Under the pieces are notes generated by a model. The model saw only the letters and a list, made by a program, of their open reading frames with translations. It was not told where the DNA came from and did not search any database. This document shows, piece by piece, positions 51,856 to 61,611 of a DNA stretch of 64,000 nt (its first letter is position 1; each line of letters begins with the position of its first letter). Location of the stretch: contig NZ_JAFMOY010000114.1 in assembly GCF_019049625.1 (NCBI RefSeq), forward strand, positions 1 to 64,000, read 5' to 3'. The position numbers and the translations under genes were made by a program. Source of the DNA: Rahnella ecdela (lineage in GTDB: Bacteria; Pseudomonadota; Gammaproteobacteria; Enterobacterales; Enterobacteriaceae).

Positions 51856-51859
51856 TGAT

Positions 51860-53185
51860 ATGCGTCGTGCGCAGCAGCGTTTAGCGATATGGATGAACGG
51901 TATTCCTGTGGGGTACTGGGAAAAGCAAAAAGGCGAGGATCGTTTACAGTATTCGCCCGAATGGACAGAAGACCAACAAGGGCGACCTTTGTCGCTTTCC
52001 CTGCCGTTCACGCCGGGCAATCAAGTGCATCGCGGCAATGTGGTTCGTGATTATTTTGACAATTTATTGCCCGACAGCGAAGGGATCCGCAGGCGCCTGG
52101 CGGTACGTTATCATGCTGAAAGCCTTGAACCTTTTGACTTGCTTACTGAACTGGGTCGGGACTGCGTTGGAGCAATCCAGCTACTTCATGTCGAAGATCA
52201 ACCCACAGGGATATTCACCATCCGCCAGCGTCCGCTTTCGGAGCCGGAAATTGCCGGTATGCTGCGCAACACGGCGGTGGTTCTGCCGGGTCAACACGAT
52301 CAGGATGAAGATCTGCGATTATCTATCGCGGGAGCACAGGAAAAAACGGCGCTGTTATGGCACAACCATCAGTGGTGCCTGCCGGAAGGAAATACGCCAA
52401 CTACGCACATTTTCAAATTACCACTGGGTCTGGTGGGCAACATGCAGGCGGACATGAGTACGTCCGTTGAAAATGAATGGCTTTGTGCCCTGATCCTTGA
52501 GCAGTATGGAGTGCCAGTTGCTAAAACGCACATTGGACAATTTGAAGATCAGAAAGCGTTGATCGTCGAACGTTTTGACCGAAAGCTTTCTTCAGACGAG
52601 GCATGGTGGATCCGTCTGCCGCAGGAGGATATGTGTCAGGCCATGGGCGTTTCACCCTTGCGGAAGTACCAGTCAGATGGTGGCCCGGGGATCTCGGATA
52701 TTATGGAAATCCTGAGCCGGTCTGAGCAGGCTCAGCAAGATCAGTATCAGTTTTTCAAGGCACAGATAATTTTCTGGTTGATGGCTGCTACCGACGGCCA
52801 TGCGAAAAATTTCAGTATCGCGCACCTTCCTCAAAATCGTTATCACATGACGCCACTGTATGACATTTTGTCAGCGTGGCTGGTCATCGGGCATGGGAAC
52901 AATAAGATAGCGTGGCAGAAATGTAAGCTGGCAATGGCTGTCCGGGGGAGTAACAATTATTACCTGATTAGTAAGATTCAGCGCAGACACTGGATTAAGC
53001 AGGGAGAGCAAAGTGGATTAGGGAGAAGACAAATTGAAACCATTATTGATGAGATCATCGAACTCACGCCGGTCGTTATTGAAAATGTCACGAGGCAGCT
53101 GCCTGCTTCATTTCCCCCTGAACTGGCTGATGCCATATTTACAGGGATGGAGCAGCAACGGGTAAGACTTCAAGCACAGGCTTAA
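51860..53185 (+). CDS. hipA: HipA serine/threonine kinase toxin
   Basis: This 441-residue full-length HipA has an N-subdomain with FDNLLPDSEGIRRRLAVRY, the P-loop LRLSIAGAQEKTALL whose Ser155 equals the Ser150 autophosphorylation site of E. coli HipA, nucleotide Lys in THIFKLP, RLPQEDMCQAMG, catalytic ATDGHAKNFSI and metal LYDILSAW. E. coli HipA phosphorylates glutamyl-tRNA synthetase and induces persistence. The C-terminal QLPASFPPELADAI also matches. All key residues are intact. Confidence 0.9.
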   Translation: MRRAQQRLAIWMNGIPVGYWEKQKGEDRLQYSPEWTEDQQGRPLSLSLPFTPGNQVHRGNVVRDYFDNLLPDSEGIRRRLAVRYHAESLEPFDLLTELGRDCVGAIQLLHVEDQPTGIFTIRQRPLSEPEIAGMLRNTAVVLPGQHDQDEDLRLSIAGAQEKTALLWHNHQWCLPEGNTPTTHIFKLPLGLVGNMQADMSTSVENEWLCALILEQYGVPVAKTHIGQFEDQKALIVERFDRKLSSDEAWWIRLPQEDMCQAMGVSPLRKYQSDGGPGISDIMEILSRSEQAQQDQYQFFKAQIIFWLMAATDGHAKNFSIAHLPQNRYHMTPLYDILSAWLVIGHGNNKIAWQKCKLAMAVRGSNNYYLISKIQRRHWIKQGEQSGLGRRQIETIIDEIIELTPVVIENVTRQLPASFPPELADAIFTGMEQQRVRLQAQA

Positions 53186-53205
53186 CCTGTAAATACCGCC
53201 CACAA

Positions 53206-53238
53206 AAAAGCCCGCCGGTTTACCCCGGCGGGCTTTGT
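53206..53238. terminator. bidirectional terminator between hipA and the PQQ dehydrogenase
   Basis: AAAGCCCGCCGG pairs with CCGGCGGGCTTT around a 6-base loop, with A/T runs on both sides, between two convergent genes. Confidence 0.75.
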
Positions 53239-53254
53239 CATTTACTGCAAAATC

Positions 53255-55732
53255 TTATTTTTCGTCAGGCAGTGCGTAGGCGATCACGTAGTCGCCGCGT
53301 TCTGCGGACTGACGTGCGCCACCGGCGCTGATGATGATGTATTGTTTACCGGTTTTCGGGGAAACGTAAGTCATCGGGCCAGATTGACTGCCGACAGGCA
53401 GACGGGATTTCCAGATTTCTTTACCGGTTGCAGTATCAAACGCACGCAGATAGAAATCCTGCGTACCGGCGAAGAACAGCAGGCCGGATTGCGTTGACAG
53501 GCTTGCGCCCAGCGTTGGCATACCAACTTCCATTGGCATACGCATTTTGATGCCCAGCGGACCGGTGTCTTTCACTGTACCGACAGGAACCTGCCAGACA
53601 ATTTTACCGGTTTTCAGGTTGACCGCAGACATGGTACCGAACGGAGGTTTCTGGCAAGGGATGCCCAGCGGAGACAGGAAACGCTCGCGGACTGCGCCGT
53701 AAGGCGTACCGTCCATCGGCACCATACCCATCTCGATGCCGCTCGCGCCGGTCGGAACCTGTGCACGCGGAACCATGTAGTTCGCCAGACCCAGACGCAT
53801 ATCATTCACGAACATGATGGCGTTGTTCGGGTCAACCGACACGCTGCCCCAGTTCATACCGCCCAGAGAACCCGGGAATTGCAGGGAACGATCCAGACCC
53901 GGAGGCGTGTAAACGCCCTGGTGACGCATACCTTTAAACTCGATGCGGCACAGCAGCTGATCCATCGGCGTTGCGCCCCACATATCAGATTCTTTCAGCG
54001 TCTGGTTGCCGATGTTTGGCATGCCGACAGAGAAAGGCTGAGTTTTAGAGTAGCGTTCGCCAGGAACGTTGCCCTGCGGTACTTCGCGGTTTTCGACTTT
54101 CGCGACCGGCTGACCGGTTTCGCGGTTCAGCATGAAGATCATGCCCTGTTTGGAGGTCTGCACCAGAACCGGCGTACTGCCACCTTTACCGTCCGGCAGA
54201 TCATACAGCAGCGGCTGAGACGGCAGGTCGAAGTCCCAGAGATCGTGATGCGTGGTCTGGAAAGTCCAGCGGACTTTACCGGTGGCCACGTCTACCGCGA
54301 CAACGGAAGAACTGTATTTGTCATCAAGCTCTGTACGCGTGCCGCCGAAGAAGTCTGGCGTCGCGTTACCGGTTGGCATGTAAATCAGACCCAGTTTTGG
54401 ATCGTAGGACATGGCCGACCAGACGTTCGGCGTACCACGGGTGTAAGTTTCACCTTCCGGTGGCAGTTTGGTGATGTTCGGATTACCCGGATCCCATGCC
54501 CATACCAGTGCGCCGGTGTGCACGTCGAATGCACGAACCACGCCCGGAGGTTCGCCGGTGGAGAAGTTATCTGCCACGCGGCCACCCACAACCACTACAT
54601 TACCCGCGACCAGCGGGGTAGAGGTTTGCTGGTAGTAGCCTGGTTTGACTTCACCCATGCCGACTTTCAGATCCACCACGCCGTTGTCGCCAAAATCAGC
54701 GCAAGGCTTGCCGGTGTCGGCGTTGATGGCGATCAGACGCGCATCAATGGTTGGCAGGAACAGACGACGTTCGCAGGTTCCGCTGACAGTACCGCCGGTG
54801 GCCGAAGGCGCTTGCGGGGCATCAGTTGCAGGGGTGGCAGCTTCTGAAGCGGCGTTTGGCGTGGCCGGTTCAGCCGCAGGAATGGCTGCAGGTTGTGCTG
54901 CCGGAGCCTGTGGCGCGGCGCTGTTTTCGTAATAGCCCAGACCACGGCAACGCTGCCAGTTAGGCGCGGTAGAGTTGGAGTCATAAGACCACAGCTTTTT
55001 ACCGTCATCCACATTCAGGGCGATCACTTTGCTGTAAGCGGTACACACAAACAGCTTGTCGGCCACCTGCAGCGGGGTGTTCTGATCTTCAGCGCCGGAG
55101 CCGTTACTCTGCGGGATATCGCCGGTATGAGCCGTCCACGCAACCTGAAGTTTATCGACGTTGGTTTTGTTGATCTGATCCAATGCAGCAAAACGGTCGC
55201 CTGCGGTGGTGTTACCCCAGTTTTCCCAGTTCTTCTGCTCTGCACCTTTATCTACCGGTTTCACCGGCACCTGATCGTTGTCGGCGCTGATGATTGGCGT
55301 CGGCACGAAGGTGTTGCCGAAAGCGGCAATCAGCGCAAGGGCCAGAACCGCCGCCAGCGAGAAGCTTGGCCCTTTACGTGCCACCAGACCCGCACGTGCT
55401 TTCAGCAGCGGATAAGCCAGTGCGACCAGAAAAGCCAGAACGCCGAACGTGAACAGGCGGGAGAACAGCGGCCAGAACGTAAAGCCTGCGTCCCAGACGG
55501 CCCAGATAATAGAAAGCACAAAGGCCACGGCATAAAGCCATGCGCCGGAAGGCTTACCTTTAAAAATCAAAACGGCGGAAACGATGAGCGCCAGACCCAT
55601 CAGCAGGAAGTAAACGCTTCCTCCTAATGTGGCCAGGTACGCACCACCGATACCGAGTGTCAGGCCGATGACGACCATCAGCGCACTCAGTAACCAGAGG
55701 AGCCACGTCCACTTGTTATTTGTTGTTGGCAT
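53255..55732 (-). CDS. membrane-bound PQQ-dependent dehydrogenase, glucose/quinate/shikimate family
   Basis: This 825-residue quinoprotein has five N-terminal membrane segments (residues 1-150) and a periplasmic eight-blade propeller. Core motifs match E. coli Gcd: DNFSTGEPPGVVRAFDVHTGALVW, HHDLWDFDLPSQP (catalytic Asp), ADMWGATPMDQLLCR-like MWGATPMDQL and AGGARQSAERGDYVIAYALPD. The segment before CRG reads APNWQRCRG, lacking the His found at the equivalent Gcd position, and a roughly 40-residue Ala/Pro-rich insertion follows it. I therefore leave the substrate open (glucose, quinate, inositol or another polyol). Electrons go to ubiquinone; PQQ genes are not in this window. Confidence 0.85.
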   Translation of the reverse strand: MPTTNNKWTWLLWLLSALMVVIGLTLGIGGAYLATLGGSVYFLLMGLALIVSAVLIFKGKPSGAWLYAVAFVLSIIWAVWDAGFTFWPLFSRLFTFGVLAFLVALAYPLLKARAGLVARKGPSFSLAAVLALALIAAFGNTFVPTPIISADNDQVPVKPVDKGAEQKNWENWGNTTAGDRFAALDQINKTNVDKLQVAWTAHTGDIPQSNGSGAEDQNTPLQVADKLFVCTAYSKVIALNVDDGKKLWSYDSNSTAPNWQRCRGLGYYENSAAPQAPAAQPAAIPAAEPATPNAASEAATPATDAPQAPSATGGTVSGTCERRLFLPTIDARLIAINADTGKPCADFGDNGVVDLKVGMGEVKPGYYQQTSTPLVAGNVVVVGGRVADNFSTGEPPGVVRAFDVHTGALVWAWDPGNPNITKLPPEGETYTRGTPNVWSAMSYDPKLGLIYMPTGNATPDFFGGTRTELDDKYSSSVVAVDVATGKVRWTFQTTHHDLWDFDLPSQPLLYDLPDGKGGSTPVLVQTSKQGMIFMLNRETGQPVAKVENREVPQGNVPGERYSKTQPFSVGMPNIGNQTLKESDMWGATPMDQLLCRIEFKGMRHQGVYTPPGLDRSLQFPGSLGGMNWGSVSVDPNNAIMFVNDMRLGLANYMVPRAQVPTGASGIEMGMVPMDGTPYGAVRERFLSPLGIPCQKPPFGTMSAVNLKTGKIVWQVPVGTVKDTGPLGIKMRMPMEVGMPTLGASLSTQSGLLFFAGTQDFYLRAFDTATGKEIWKSRLPVGSQSGPMTYVSPKTGKQYIIISAGGARQSAERGDYVIAYALPDEK

Positions 55733-56127
55733 GATTTATCTCACTGCATTGGTTTGTAGAAATAGGTTGTAGAGAACTGCTAATGAAAAGCTGGTAACAC
55801 TTAACGACCACCCGCCACTAAATGAACCAAATAGAACAATTTCGCGCAAATAGTAATACTTCTCATCGAGGTTGTGAATGTGTAACGAAGAGTTTGAAAT
55901 TAGGTAAATTATTATAGATTAGATTATTATTTATGCAGGTATTTTTTACACATTGATTTTAAAGAATAAAATAAAGTATGTTATTCATTATTTTTATGTT
56001 TTTATAAATATATATATGTTTTTCATCTAACAGATCGCACCAACTGTCCGCACATTTTTGGTCATAAAGACTGAAATGTAACATTTCGGACTCATTGGTA
56101 CGAAATCGGCGAACCTGACGGGGTGTT
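55733..56127. other. 395-bp AT-rich gap between the PQQ dehydrogenase and a LysR gene
   Basis: It must hold the promoter of the dehydrogenase. I see no gene, terminator or clear operator. Confidence 0.4.
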
Positions 56128-57015
56128 TTACAGATAGCCTTCGATTAACGTCTTCATTTCTTTGGTGATGTGTTCCACCAGACGGCTTTTCGGAATTTGC
56201 GGCGGGAAAACGGCGAGATAGGCGATGCTGATATTCGGTGTAAAGGGTTTGAGCACCAGATCACTTTTATGGCTACGCGCGGTAATGAAATCAACCACGC
56301 CGACGCCCAGATTATTCCCGGCCATCACACAGCAGTTATTGAGAGATGTTTCGATTGGGTTGTTCAGATATAAGTCGAGACGGCTCATCACCTGATCGAG
56401 CTGTTCACGCAGCGGCGTTTTGCGCCCCGGAATAATAGGGCGATAACGCGTCAGATCCATCGCAGTCACCACGTCTTGTTTCGCCAGCGGATGGCGTGGC
56501 GACATCACGGCAACGGCGTTCGCCCGTGCCAGCATTTCCGCTTCCAGACCTTTCACGTCCGGCTTGCCGAAAATAAATCCGACGTCGTACTGATTGCTGG
56601 TGACGACATCGGTGATATGCGTCGTACTTTCAATGTCCAGAAACAACGAGATATCAGAAATCTGCTCAATCAGCGGCGGGAGGATATGCTCGACGCACAG
56701 CGCCGATAACGCCGCCACTGAACCGATACGCAAAACGCTGCCTTTGGAATGACGGATTTCGTCGGCGATATGTGAAATATGTTCAAGTCCGAGGTATAAA
56801 CGCTCGACTTCGCGATACAGCTTAATCGCATCGTCACGCGCGATCAGCCCGCGTCCGTCGCGGTCAAAAAGCTTCAGATCCACCGCATATTCAAAGTCGC
56901 GGATCAGCCGGCTGACCGCTGGCTGGGTGATGTTCATCATGTTCGCGGCTGCGGTAATGCTACCTGTCAGGATCACTTTGTGAAAAGCTTCGACCTGACG
57001 GGGATTAATTTTCAT
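56128..57015 (-). CDS. LysR-family regulator of the nucleoside-hydrolase transporter operon
   Basis: This 295-residue LysR protein has helix-turn-helix ITAAANMMNITQPAVSRLIRDFEYAVDLKLF (residues about 17-50) and an effector domain from RIGSVAALSALCVEHIL. It is divergent from the SBP-led operon starting at 57157, with a palindrome in the 141-base gap. It resembles the NocR/OccR-like LysR proteins that control opine-type uptake, but only at family level. Confidence 0.85.
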   Translation of the reverse strand: MKINPRQVEAFHKVILTGSITAAANMMNITQPAVSRLIRDFEYAVDLKLFDRDGRGLIARDDAIKLYREVERLYLGLEHISHIADEIRHSKGSVLRIGSVAALSALCVEHILPPLIEQISDISLFLDIESTTHITDVVTSNQYDVGFIFGKPDVKGLEAEMLARANAVAVMSPRHPLAKQDVVTAMDLTRYRPIIPGRKTPLREQLDQVMSRLDLYLNNPIETSLNNCCVMAGNNLGVGVVDFITARSHKSDLVLKPFTPNISIAYLAVFPPQIPKSRLVEHITKEMKTLIEGYL

Positions 57016-57029
57016 AATATATCCTCAGA

Positions 57030-57052
57030 ATCCATAACATTTGTTTATGGAT
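57030..57052. promoter_or_regulatory. LysR-type operator
   Basis: ATCCATAA (57030-57037) is exactly inverted as TTATGGAT (57045-57052) with a 7-base centre, and contains a T-N11-A core. It lies in the divergent promoter region. Confidence 0.6.
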
Positions 57053-57156
57053 GTAACACAAAATACAATTTTCAATTCAGAAGTCCACACCCTAGACTCC
57101 AATTTACGATCTGACACACATTGCCTGAAAATCTAAAAAAATTAAGGGTTAAATGC

Positions 57157-58722
57157 ATGAGAAAGTCCGTTCTGGCAGGAGTGTTTTCCTCAGCATTGGC
57201 CACGCTTTTCGTTTTTAATACCGCTTCTGCACAGGCTGCTGATCTGAAAATCGGTCTGGCCGCTTCAACGACTTCAATGGATCCGCAATTTTATGTCGGT
57301 GGTGCCAACAGCGCCATGGCACGCAATATCTTTGACGGCCTGGTGAATCAGGACGAAAAACAACACATTACACCTGCACTCGCGGTGTCGTGGAAAGTAA
57401 TCAACGACACAACCTGGGAATTTGCCCTGCGTCCCGGCGTGAAATTCCACGACGGCAGCGATTTCACCGCCAAAGACGTGATTGCCAGCGTGAAACGCGT
57501 GGCGCTGGCCTCGAAAAACAGCCCGAGCGCCTATACGCCGTACGTGAATGACATCGCCGATGTCACTGAAGTGAATCCTTTAACGGTGAGAATTATCACC
57601 AAAGCGCCAACACCTTTATTACTGAACAACTTAAGTCGTGTCGCGATTTTGCCTGCGCGACTTGAGACGGTCGGATCACAAACCCTTAATGAAGGGAAAG
57701 ACGTGATCGGCACCGGCCCGTTCAAATTTGTCAGCTGGACGCCGGACGACAACGTCGTTTTGGCGCGTAACGACCAGTACTGGGGCGGAAAAGCGCAGTG
57801 GGATAATGTCACTTTGCGCGTCTTTAAAAACCCGAGTGCCCGTGTGGCGGCGATGCGCTCCGGCGATGTGGATATGATTGAAAGCGTGCCGACGGCGGAC
57901 GGACGGGAGCTGGGTAAACAAACCAGCCTGCATCTGGAATCTGTCGCCGGTAACCGCATTCTGTATTTGCACCCGGATCAGGATCGCGATGTGTCGCCAT
58001 TCGCCAAAGGGCCGGATGGCAGCAATCCGCTGAAAAAACGCGAAGTGCGTGAAGCGATGTCGCTGGCGATCAACCGTCAGGCGATTGTGGATCGCATCAT
58101 GGACGGGCAGGGCGTACCGGCGTCGCAGTTGGTTCCGGCTGGGTATTTTGGTTATACGCCTTCAATACCCGCAGCGGTTTATGACCCGGCGAAAGCCAAA
58201 CAGTTGCTGGCGCAGGCCGGTTATCCGGACGGTTTCACGCTGACGTTTCATGCGTCGAATGACCGTTATCCGAATGATTCTAAAATCGCGCAGGCGCTGG
58301 GCCAGATGTTCAGCCGCGTGGGCATTAAAACTGACGTTGTGACCATGCCGGGCAGCGTGTATTTCTCGCGTGCATCCAAACGCGATTTCAGCCTGATTAT
58401 GGGCGGCGCGGCGATTGAAACCGGTGAAGCGTCCGGTGTGCTCGGGCCGTTGCTGGAAACCTTCGGGCCAAATGGCGGACAGGGAAACCGCGGACGTTAT
58501 TCCAATCCTGAATTTGATAAAACGCTGGCAAAAGCGCGGGAAACTCTCGACGACGGTCAGCGTGAAAAGCTGTTGCAGCAGGCCACAGAGATTGCGATGA
58601 AAGACGAAGGCACCATTCCGTTGCTGTTCCTTTCATACACCTGGGCGATGAAAACACCTTATACCTACGTTGGCCGCTCCGACGGCTACACGTTGCCGTA
58701 CTTTGTGCATGAGAAACAATAA
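57157..58722 (+). CDS. ABC transporter substrate-binding protein (SBP family 5)
   Basis: This periplasmic protein of about 521 residues has signal peptide MRKSVLAGVFSSALATLFVF, cleaved after AQA. The mature part has GLAASTTSMDPQFYVGGANS and the family signature TWEFALRPGVKFHDGSDFTAKDV. The ATG at 57157 follows AAGGGT (57144-57149); the longer frame from 57121 lacks one. It leads an operon with a lyase, two nucleoside hydrolases and transporter genes, so the ligand may be a nucleoside-like or ribosylated compound rather than a plain peptide. Confidence 0.85.
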   Translation: MRKSVLAGVFSSALATLFVFNTASAQAADLKIGLAASTTSMDPQFYVGGANSAMARNIFDGLVNQDEKQHITPALAVSWKVINDTTWEFALRPGVKFHDGSDFTAKDVIASVKRVALASKNSPSAYTPYVNDIADVTEVNPLTVRIITKAPTPLLLNNLSRVAILPARLETVGSQTLNEGKDVIGTGPFKFVSWTPDDNVVLARNDQYWGGKAQWDNVTLRVFKNPSARVAAMRSGDVDMIESVPTADGRELGKQTSLHLESVAGNRILYLHPDQDRDVSPFAKGPDGSNPLKKREVREAMSLAINRQAIVDRIMDGQGVPASQLVPAGYFGYTPSIPAAVYDPAKAKQLLAQAGYPDGFTLTFHASNDRYPNDSKIAQALGQMFSRVGIKTDVVTMPGSVYFSRASKRDFSLIMGGAAIETGEASGVLGPLLETFGPNGGQGNRGRYSNPEFDKTLAKARETLDDGQREKLLQQATEIAMKDEGTIPLLFLSYTWAMKTPYTYVGRSDGYTLPYFVHEKQ

Positions 58723-58815
58723 ATCAGCGCAGAGTGCGTACCGAACCAAGGCGGGAATACAGCACCAACACCAGGGCTGTACTAAGGTAGTAGTTTACTA
58801 AAAGAGAGAGAAGCT

Positions 58816-59700
58816 ATGACTTCTTTTAGCGGTGTGTATCCCTATCTGGTTTCGCCAGTCACTGATGGCGGCCAGATAGACAAACCAGTGTTAACCGCGC
58901 TGGTCGAACATCTGATTAACAGTGGCGTGCACGGTCTGACACCGCTCGGCAGTACAGGTGAGTTCGCTTATCTCAATGCAGAGCAACGCACGGAGATAGT
59001 GAAAACCGTCGTCGAAGCCGCTCGAGGCCGCGTTCCGGTCATTGCCGGAGTTGCAGCCACCACCATTCAGGACGCTGTCGCGCAAACCGCTCGCTACGCC
59101 GCTCTGGGTGTCGACGGTATTCTGGCGATCCTCGAAGCGTATTTCCCGGTGCCCGATCAGGGCGTCGAAGACTATTTTCGTGCCATCGCGACCGCTGCCG
59201 GAAAACTGCCGGTCGTGCTGTACACCAATCCGCAGTTCCAGCGTTCTGATCTTAGCCTGCCGGTGATTGAGCGCCTGAGTCTCGTGGAAAACATTAACTA
59301 TATTAAAGATGCGTCGACCAATACTGGCCGGTTGCTGTCGATCATTGAGCGCACGCAGGGGCGGATGCAGGTGTTTGCGGCGTCGGCGCATATTCCCGCG
59401 TGTGTGATGCTGATTGGCGGCGTGGGCTGGATGGCCGGTCCGGCGTGTATTGTGCCGAAACAAAGTCTGGCGCTGTATGAAGCCGCGAAGCAGGGCGACT
59501 GGAAAAAAGCGATGGAGTTGCAGCGTCCGCTGTGGCGCATCAACGAAATCTTCGCCAAATATTCGATTGCCGGTTGTATCAAAGCCGCGCTGCAATTACA
59601 GGGCTTTGCGGTGGGCGATCCACTGGCGCCGCAGGTGCCTCTGAACGAAGCGGCGTATGATGAAATCGCTGAAGTTTTACGTTCCGTGGGGGCACTGTGA
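58816..59700 (+). CDS. dihydrodipicolinate synthase family protein
   Basis: This 294-residue DapA-superfamily protein has [14 protein letters not shown] (phosphate-loop motif), [12 protein letters not shown] (Tyr) and the Schiff-base lysine in [14 protein letters not shown]. It differs from true DapA and from the other family member in this window (6075-6962). The reaction should be an aldol cleavage or condensation with pyruvate, but the substrate is not evident. It overlaps the first nucleoside hydrolase gene by 4 bases, so the two probably act in one pathway. Confidence 0.82.
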   Translation: MTSFSGVYPYLVSPVTDGGQIDKPVLTALVEHLINSGVHGLTPLGSTGEFAYLNAEQRTEIVKTVVEAARGRVPVIAGVAATTIQDAVAQTARYAALGVDGILAILEAYFPVPDQGVEDYFRAIATAAGKLPVVLYTNPQFQRSDLSLPVIERLSLVENINYIKDASTNTGRLLSIIERTQGRMQVFAASAHIPACVMLIGGVGWMAGPACIVPKQSLALYEAAKQGDWKKAMELQRPLWRINEIFAKYSIAGCIKAALQLQGFAVGDPLAPQVPLNEAAYDEIAEVLRSVGAL

Positions 59701-60647
59701 AAACCCTGCCGGTTATTATTGACTGCGATCCGGGTATTGACGATGCCATTGCGTTGCTCAGCGCGTTCGTCGCGCCGCAGCTGAACATTCTCGGCATCTG
59801 CACGGTCTGCGGCAACCAGCCGCTGGCGAATACGACCCGCAACGCGCTGCAAATCGCCGAGCTGGGTTACCGGCTCGATATTCCGGTGTTCGCCGGTTGT
59901 CATCAGCCGATGCTGCGTACGCCGATCCACGGTCAGTTCCACGGGGAAAACGGCCTGGGCAATACCGCCTTTCCTGCGCCGCAAAAATCCGCTGAATCTC
60001 TCCATGCCGTTAACTTTCTGATCAACAGCTGTGAACAGGCGATTGCCAGCAGTCAGCCGCTGACGCTGTGCGTGCTCGGCCCGCTGACCAATCTGGCGAC
60101 CGCACTGCGCATGAAACCTGACATCGCCGCCGGTATCGGTCGCGTGGTGTTAATGGGCGGGGCTTATCGTGAAGCCGGTAACCGCACCATGACCTCCGAA
60201 TTCAATATGCTGGCCGATCCGCACGCCGCGCACAGTGTGTTTTCCTCGAGTCTTAACATCACCGTTTTACCGCTCGACGCCACGCATCAGGTGATCCTGA
60301 TGCCGGAACACGTGGCGAGATTCGTCAAAGTCTCCGGACGTATTTCCGCACAGCTTGGCGAATTAATGGCGTTCTGGGATCGCAACGACGTGCGCCGTTA
60401 CGGTTCGCGCGGCGGGCCGTTGCACGACCCGCTGGTGATTGCTTACGTGCTGGCGCCGGAATTGTTTGGCACCGAAAAAGCGCGGGTGTTTGTCGAACAC
60501 GACAGCGAACTGTGTATGGGGCAAACCGTTGCCGACTGGTACGGTAAGTCGGGGCAAACCCCCAACGTTGATATCGTCACGCGCGTGGATGCAAACAAAG
60601 TCTTCGCACTGTTTTACGAACTGCTTTCACGTTATGCCGGGAAATAA
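59697..60647 (+). CDS. nucleoside hydrolase 1 (IUNH family)
   Basis: This 316-residue inosine-uridine-type nucleoside hydrolase has the calcium-binding aspartate cluster [15 protein letters not shown] (residues about 7-21), [10 protein letters not shown] (Asn/Asp for ribose) and [12 protein letters not shown] (His-Asp active site). It hydrolyses an N-ribosyl bond to ribose and base. It starts within the previous stop and ends 4 bases before a second, related hydrolase. Confidence 0.88.
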   Translation: MKTLPVIIDCDPGIDDAIALLSAFVAPQLNILGICTVCGNQPLANTTRNALQIAELGYRLDIPVFAGCHQPMLRTPIHGQFHGENGLGNTAFPAPQKSAESLHAVNFLINSCEQAIASSQPLTLCVLGPLTNLATALRMKPDIAAGIGRVVLMGGAYREAGNRTMTSEFNMLADPHAAHSVFSSSLNITVLPLDATHQVILMPEHVARFVKVSGRISAQLGELMAFWDRNDVRRYGSRGGPLHDPLVIAYVLAPELFGTEKARVFVEHDSELCMGQTVADWYGKSGQTPNVDIVTRVDANKVFALFYELLSRYAGK

Positions 60648-60651
60648 TCTT

Positions 60652-61611
60652 ATGAGCCAGCGCATCATTATTGATACTGATCCCGGCGTGGATGACGCCA
60701 TCGCCATCTGGCTGGCTCTGGCGTCACCGGAACTGGACGTGCTCGGCATTACCGTGGTCGCCGGAAATGTGGCGCTGAAAGATACGGTGCGCAACGCCTG
60801 CAAGATTGTGGCGCTGTCCGGTAAAACAATACCGGTTTTTGCCGGCGCACCCGGCCCGCTGGTGCGCGAGCAGGTTTATGGCAAATATGCGCACATCGGC
60901 GCATTCAAAAATGAACTGGTGCCGGATTCTGACCTGCAACCGCAGGCAGAACACGCGGTGGATTTTCTGGTGCGCACGTTACGACAGGCCGCCGAAGATA
61001 ACGACCCGGTCACCGTTTGTGTGATTGGCCCGATGACCAATATCGCGCTGGCGTTAGGAATGCATCCGGACGTCGCGCGCGGTATCAGACACATCGTCAC
61101 CATGAGCTGCGCGTTTACCGCGCTCGGGCACCGCGTGCCGTGGGCAGAATTCAACGTGTATGCCGACCCGCATGCCGCCGAGAAAGTCTTTAGCAGCGGG
61201 GTACCGCTTATCATCATGCCGCTGGATATGACCTTCCAGGCGCTGATCAGCAAAGATGATATTGAGGCGCTGAAACAGGATGGCGGCTTACCTGGCGAAT
61301 CTGTCGCCGCGCTGCTCAATGCGTTTGATCGCAGCGACCTCAACCGTTTTGGTCGCGAAGGCGGGCCGGTACATGACGCCACCACCGTCGCATGGCTGCT
61401 GCAACCCGGCCTGTTTGAAGGTCAGCCCGCCCGCGTGGGCGTGGAAATTTCCGGTAAAACGGCGGGTTACACCTACGCGGATTTCTGGAACAAACTGGCG
61501 ACGCCACCTAACGCCACGGTTATGCAAAAAGTGGATGAATACGGCTTCTTCAGTCTGTTGCGCCGCGTTTTCTCGCGATATGGCAACCCCTCCGGCGACG
61601 TTCAGGCATGA
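60652..61611 (+). CDS. nucleoside hydrolase 2 (IUNH family)
   Basis: This 319-residue hydrolase has IIDTDPGVDDAIAIWLAL, VCVIGPMTNIALALG, FNVYADPHAA and EGGPVHDATTVAWLL. It diverges from the preceding paralogue well beyond a recent duplication, so the two may handle different bases or anomers. The start is the ATG at 60652; a longer frame to 60439 lies inside the first hydrolase gene and is not coding. It overlaps the first permease by 4 bases. Confidence 0.88.
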   Translation: MSQRIIIDTDPGVDDAIAIWLALASPELDVLGITVVAGNVALKDTVRNACKIVALSGKTIPVFAGAPGPLVREQVYGKYAHIGAFKNELVPDSDLQPQAEHAVDFLVRTLRQAAEDNDPVTVCVIGPMTNIALALGMHPDVARGIRHIVTMSCAFTALGHRVPWAEFNVYADPHAAEKVFSSGVPLIIMPLDMTFQALISKDDIEALKQDGGLPGESVAALLNAFDRSDLNRFGREGGPVHDATTVAWLLQPGLFEGQPARVGVEISGKTAGYTYADFWNKLATPPNATVMQKVDEYGFFSLLRRVFSRYGNPSGDVQA

